Of a stretch of 6,053 bases of DNA, positions 5,531 through 6,053 are shown in pieces (position 1 is the stretch's first letter; each line of letters starts with the position of its first letter). A program made the position numbers and the translations under genes. Below the pieces are notes generated by a model. That model was not told the origin of the DNA and did not search any database. It worked only from the letters and a program-made list of their open reading frames with translations. Source of the DNA: an uncultured bacterium (GTDB lineage Bacteria > Actinomycetota > Coriobacteriia > Coriobacteriales > Coriobacteriaceae); NCBI GenBank assembly GCA_905215115.1, contig CAJMOP010000117.1, positions 1-6,053 on the forward strand, given 5' to 3'.

Positions 5531-5593
5531 AACCATCACAACATTCGATGAAAATCTCGATTTTGGCGAAAAGCGTCGAATGTTGTGATGGTT
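5531..5593. repeat. Perfect 18-bp inverted repeat with structured loop
   Basis: AACCATCACAACATTCGA (5531-5548) is the exact reverse complement of TCGAATGTTGTGATGGTT (5576-5593). The 27-nt loop holds AAAATC/GATTTT and TTTT/AAAA complementarities, so it can fold further. TTTT at 5592-5595 overlaps the right arm's end, so it could terminate sortase transcription imperfectly. A dispersed extragenic palindrome is an alternative. It is by far the most stable structure in the window. Confidence 0.75.
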
Positions 5594-5652
5594 TTCGTTG
5601 CGGGCGACGCGGTTCTCGTTGCGGGCGAGACGGTTTTCGCTATGGACGGTGC
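5590..5652. repeat. 21-bp tandem repeat, three units plus a degenerate fourth
   Basis: Units begin at 5590, 5611 and 5632, each exactly 21 bp. Units one and two share GGTTYTCGTTGCGGGCGA and differ at few positions; the third is more diverged (GGTTTTCGCTATGGACGG). A trace of a fourth starts at 5653 (GGTTTTG). The first unit overlaps the right arm of the 18-bp inverted repeat. Open frames across it give seven-residue repeats on both strands, but no start signal or recognisable protein supports coding. Confidence 0.6.
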
Positions 5653-5755
5653 GGTTTTGCTGCAGAACCGCCAGCCCGTTGCCTGCCAACCTGCCGTCCT
5701 CGTTACGTTTTCGCTGCATTTGGGTAAAGCACCTGCTCCAAGCAGCGTTGCCTTG

Positions 5756-5761
5756 TATACT
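5756..5761 (+). promoter_or_regulatory. Probable -10 box of the gatC promoter
   Basis: TATACT (5756-5761), preceded directly by TG, is a good -10 hexamer 35 bases before the gatC start. The -35 region at the expected distance (CTGCTC, 5733-5738) is poor. The position suggests that gatC starts its own transcription unit, separate from the pilus locus. Confidence 0.45.
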
Positions 5762-5796
5762 AGAGCGGTTTATCTGTTATGCGGAAGGGAGCGCCT

Positions 5797-6053
5797 ATGG
5801 CACTCAGCGAGAAAGACGTGCGCGGTATCGCCGAGTACGCAAAGATCGCACTGACCGATGACGAGCTCACCCAGATGACGTCCTATATGAACGACGCCGT
5901 CCAGATGCTCGAGCCCGTCTTGCAATATGACTTGCCCGACGTGGAGCCCACGTTCCATCCCATCGGAAGCCTGTCCAACGTGATGGGCGACGACCTGCGC
6001 GAGCCCGAGCGCGACCTGCCGCTCGGCGTTGCGCTCGAAAACGCCGGCAGCGC
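5797..6053 (+). CDS. gatC: Asp-tRNA(Asn)/Glu-tRNA(Gln) amidotransferase subunit C, 5' part
   Basis: Runs off the window; 85 codons are visible of a family that is usually about 95-100 residues, so most of the protein is present. GatC stabilises GatA and links it to GatB in the GatCAB complex, which amidates Glu-tRNA(Gln) or Asp-tRNA(Asn) in organisms lacking the matching synthetase. Family marks are the N-terminal helix 'LSEKDVRGIAEYAKIALTDDE' region, the mid-protein 'VEPTFHP' (49-55), and the following 'NVMGDDLREPE' with the 'ALENAG' close. GGAAGGGAG (5783-5791) lies five bases before the ATG and fixes the start. It is a housekeeping gene marking the edge of the accessory pilus region; gatA and gatB would be expected just beyond the window. 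Confidence 0.93.
   Translation, partial: MALSEKDVRGIAEYAKIALTDDELTQMTSYMNDAVQMLEPVLQYDLPDVEPTFHPIGSLSNVMGDDLREPERDLPLGVALENAGS

Larger units (their letters stand above)
5472..5796 (+). other. Intergenic region between sortase and gatC
   Basis: This 325-bp stretch has no convincing gene. Its first 180 bases are filled by the two inverted repeats and the 21-bp tandem repeat listed separately. The remainder (5653-5750) shows nothing clear beyond a small CTGCT/AGCAG stem at 5733-5745. The last 45 bases hold the gatC -10 box and ribosome binding site. Confidence 0.6.

Noticed and set aside
5590..5652. 21-bp repeats as a CRISPR array
   Set aside because: Units are directly adjacent with no unique spacers between them, and no cas gene is present.
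5276..5719. Minus-strand open frame with a seven-residue 'RNEN' repeat
   Set aside because: The repeat comes from the 21-bp DNA tandem repeat; the frame overlaps the sortase 3' end and has no recognisable family.

Overview
The window reads as a chromosomal piece from a high-GC, Gram-positive gut-type actinobacterium. A Coriobacteriia member such as Collinsella or a close relative is the best guess. The reasons are GC-rich codon use, a SpaH-like pilin with a class C sortase, and a GatC-type amidotransferase subunit. The genus is inferred from protein style, not proven. All supported genes lie on the + strand.

Layout. (1) Bases 1-403 hold the 3' end of a cell-wall-anchored, Cna-B/SpaA-domain pilin or adhesin with a variant sorting signal (MPSTG). 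(2) A 121-bp gap carries an uninterrupted run of ten C and a small hairpin over the next ribosome binding site. (3) Bases 525-2186 encode a complete SpaH/EbpB-type major pilin with signal peptide, isopeptide-forming domains and LPLTG anchor. (4) A 511-bp intergenic region starts with a strong rho-independent terminator, continues with several inverted repeats, and ends in an AT-rich promoter studded with GGAAT/ATTCC half-sites. (5) Bases 2698-4421 hold a two-gene unit whose reading frames overlap by 19 nt: a winged-helix regulator and a nucleotidyltransferase, organised like an AbiE-type (type IV) toxin-antitoxin pair. (6) Bases 4533-5471 encode a class C, pilus-polymerising sortase. (7) A 325-bp gap carries two perfect inverted repeats and a short 21-bp tandem repeat. 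(8) From 5797 the housekeeping gene gatC begins and runs off the window.

How it fits together. The two LPXTG-type proteins and the class C sortase form a sortase-dependent pilus locus: the sortase would join pilin subunits covalently, and the 1-403 protein would be a minor or tip subunit. The unexpected part is the regulator/nucleotidyltransferase pair between the major pilin and its sortase. It has its own promoter and lies behind a terminator that should separate it from pilin transcription. The most interesting points are this embedded toxin-antitoxin-like module with its putative autoregulatory operator, the C10 tract between the two pilin genes, and the structured repeats downstream of the sortase.
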